Assembly: GCF_008312835.1 (NCBI RefSeq)
Contig: NZ_VSKS01000008.1
Span: forward strand, 62,001 to 126,000
Direction of reading: 5' to 3'
Length of the DNA stretch: 64,000 nt
Source of the DNA: Streptomyces marokkonensis
GTDB lineage: Bacteria; Actinomycetota; Actinomycetes; Streptomycetales; Streptomycetaceae
Positions within the stretch are counted from its first letter, which is position 1. Every line of letters starts with the position of its first letter. Shown in pieces: positions 63,913-64,000 of the stretch. The notes beneath the pieces were generated by a model, which did not search any database, was not told where the DNA came from, and was given only the letters and a program-made list of their open reading frames with translations. Both the position numbers and the translations under genes were made by a program.

Positions 63913-64000
63913 ATACGGTGGCGGACCCGGACCGGTGCTCCGTGGCGGGACGTGCCCGAACGTTATGGGCCGTGGGACCGGGTCTATGACCTGTTCCGGC
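63913..64000 (+). mobile_element. IS5-family transposase fragment (cut by window edge)
   Basis: The plus-strand frame reads [20 protein letters not shown] then WDRVYDLFR, the conserved N-terminal helix-turn-helix segment of IS5/IS4-type transposases ([16 protein letters not shown] pattern). Sequence upstream in this frame does not continue as a transposase N-terminus, so the 5' end seems lost or degraded. The element continues beyond the window. Confidence 0.8.

Overview
The window is very GC-rich, dense, and full of ATGA/GTGA start-stop overlaps, actinobacterial NRPS modules, DUF397/XRE pairs and a 'conservon'. It reads as a chromosomal stretch of a Streptomyces. No rRNA, CRISPR array or ordinary linear tRNA was seen.

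REGION 1 (1-41.9 kb) is most of a non-ribosomal peptide cluster with type II PKS genes. A minus-strand operon runs from 32124 to the left edge: NRPS1 (C-A-T-C-A(MT)-T), NRPS2 (C-A-T-C-A-T-E), NRPS3 (C-T-C-A*-T-C-A-T-TE), a type II thioesterase, an SDR, a stand-alone C*-A-T, a stand-alone A-T and a ferredoxin reductase cut by the left edge. Specificity residues read by eye give Thr, N-methyl-Tyr, a hydrophobic residue (probably Leu), D-Phe, [no A domain], [dead A domain], Ser. The two stand-alone A domains read Thr-like and Asn. Slotted into the two vacant positions they give acyl-Thr-NMeTyr-Leu-(D)Phe-Thr-Asn-Ser, the residue order of the cinnamoyl lipopeptide WS9326A. The divergent P450 with its 3Fe-4S ferredoxin fits the Tyr 2,3-dehydrogenation step (Sas16-like). 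KS-alpha, KS-beta, ACP and a double-hotdog dehydratase fit synthesis of the polyunsaturated/cinnamoyl starter, although no second KS pair, dedicated KR or isomerase lies in the window. Three DsrE/F/H-like proteins sit unexpectedly inside the PKS operon. MbtH, a second type II TE, a membrane protein and a truncated LysR regulator close the cluster.

REGION 2 (42-55 kb) is accessory: a sugar-epimerase-like gene, a small membrane protein, a tRNA-like element that appears circularly permuted (43550-43623), two toxin-antitoxin pairs, a frameshifted DUF397 gene, a decayed DUF262 gene and a whiJ-like trio (ATPase / XRE / DUF397). At its core is a tightly overlapping four-gene operon (46504-51468): SAM methyltransferase, HEPN-NACHT-FGE fusion, a small OB/cold-shock-like protein and a CorA-like two-TM protein. 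The NACHT gene has a TTA codon at position 9, suggesting bldA control. This is the best candidate for an undescribed conflict/defence system.

REGION 3 (55-64 kb) holds a conservon (CvnA sensor, CvnB roadblock, CvnC DUF742, CvnD GTPase) followed by a P450 that lacks the ExxR arginine, with a normal P450 convergent to it. Then come two unknown genes, one with a TGT-like Cys motif, and a fragment of an IS5-family transposase running off the right edge.
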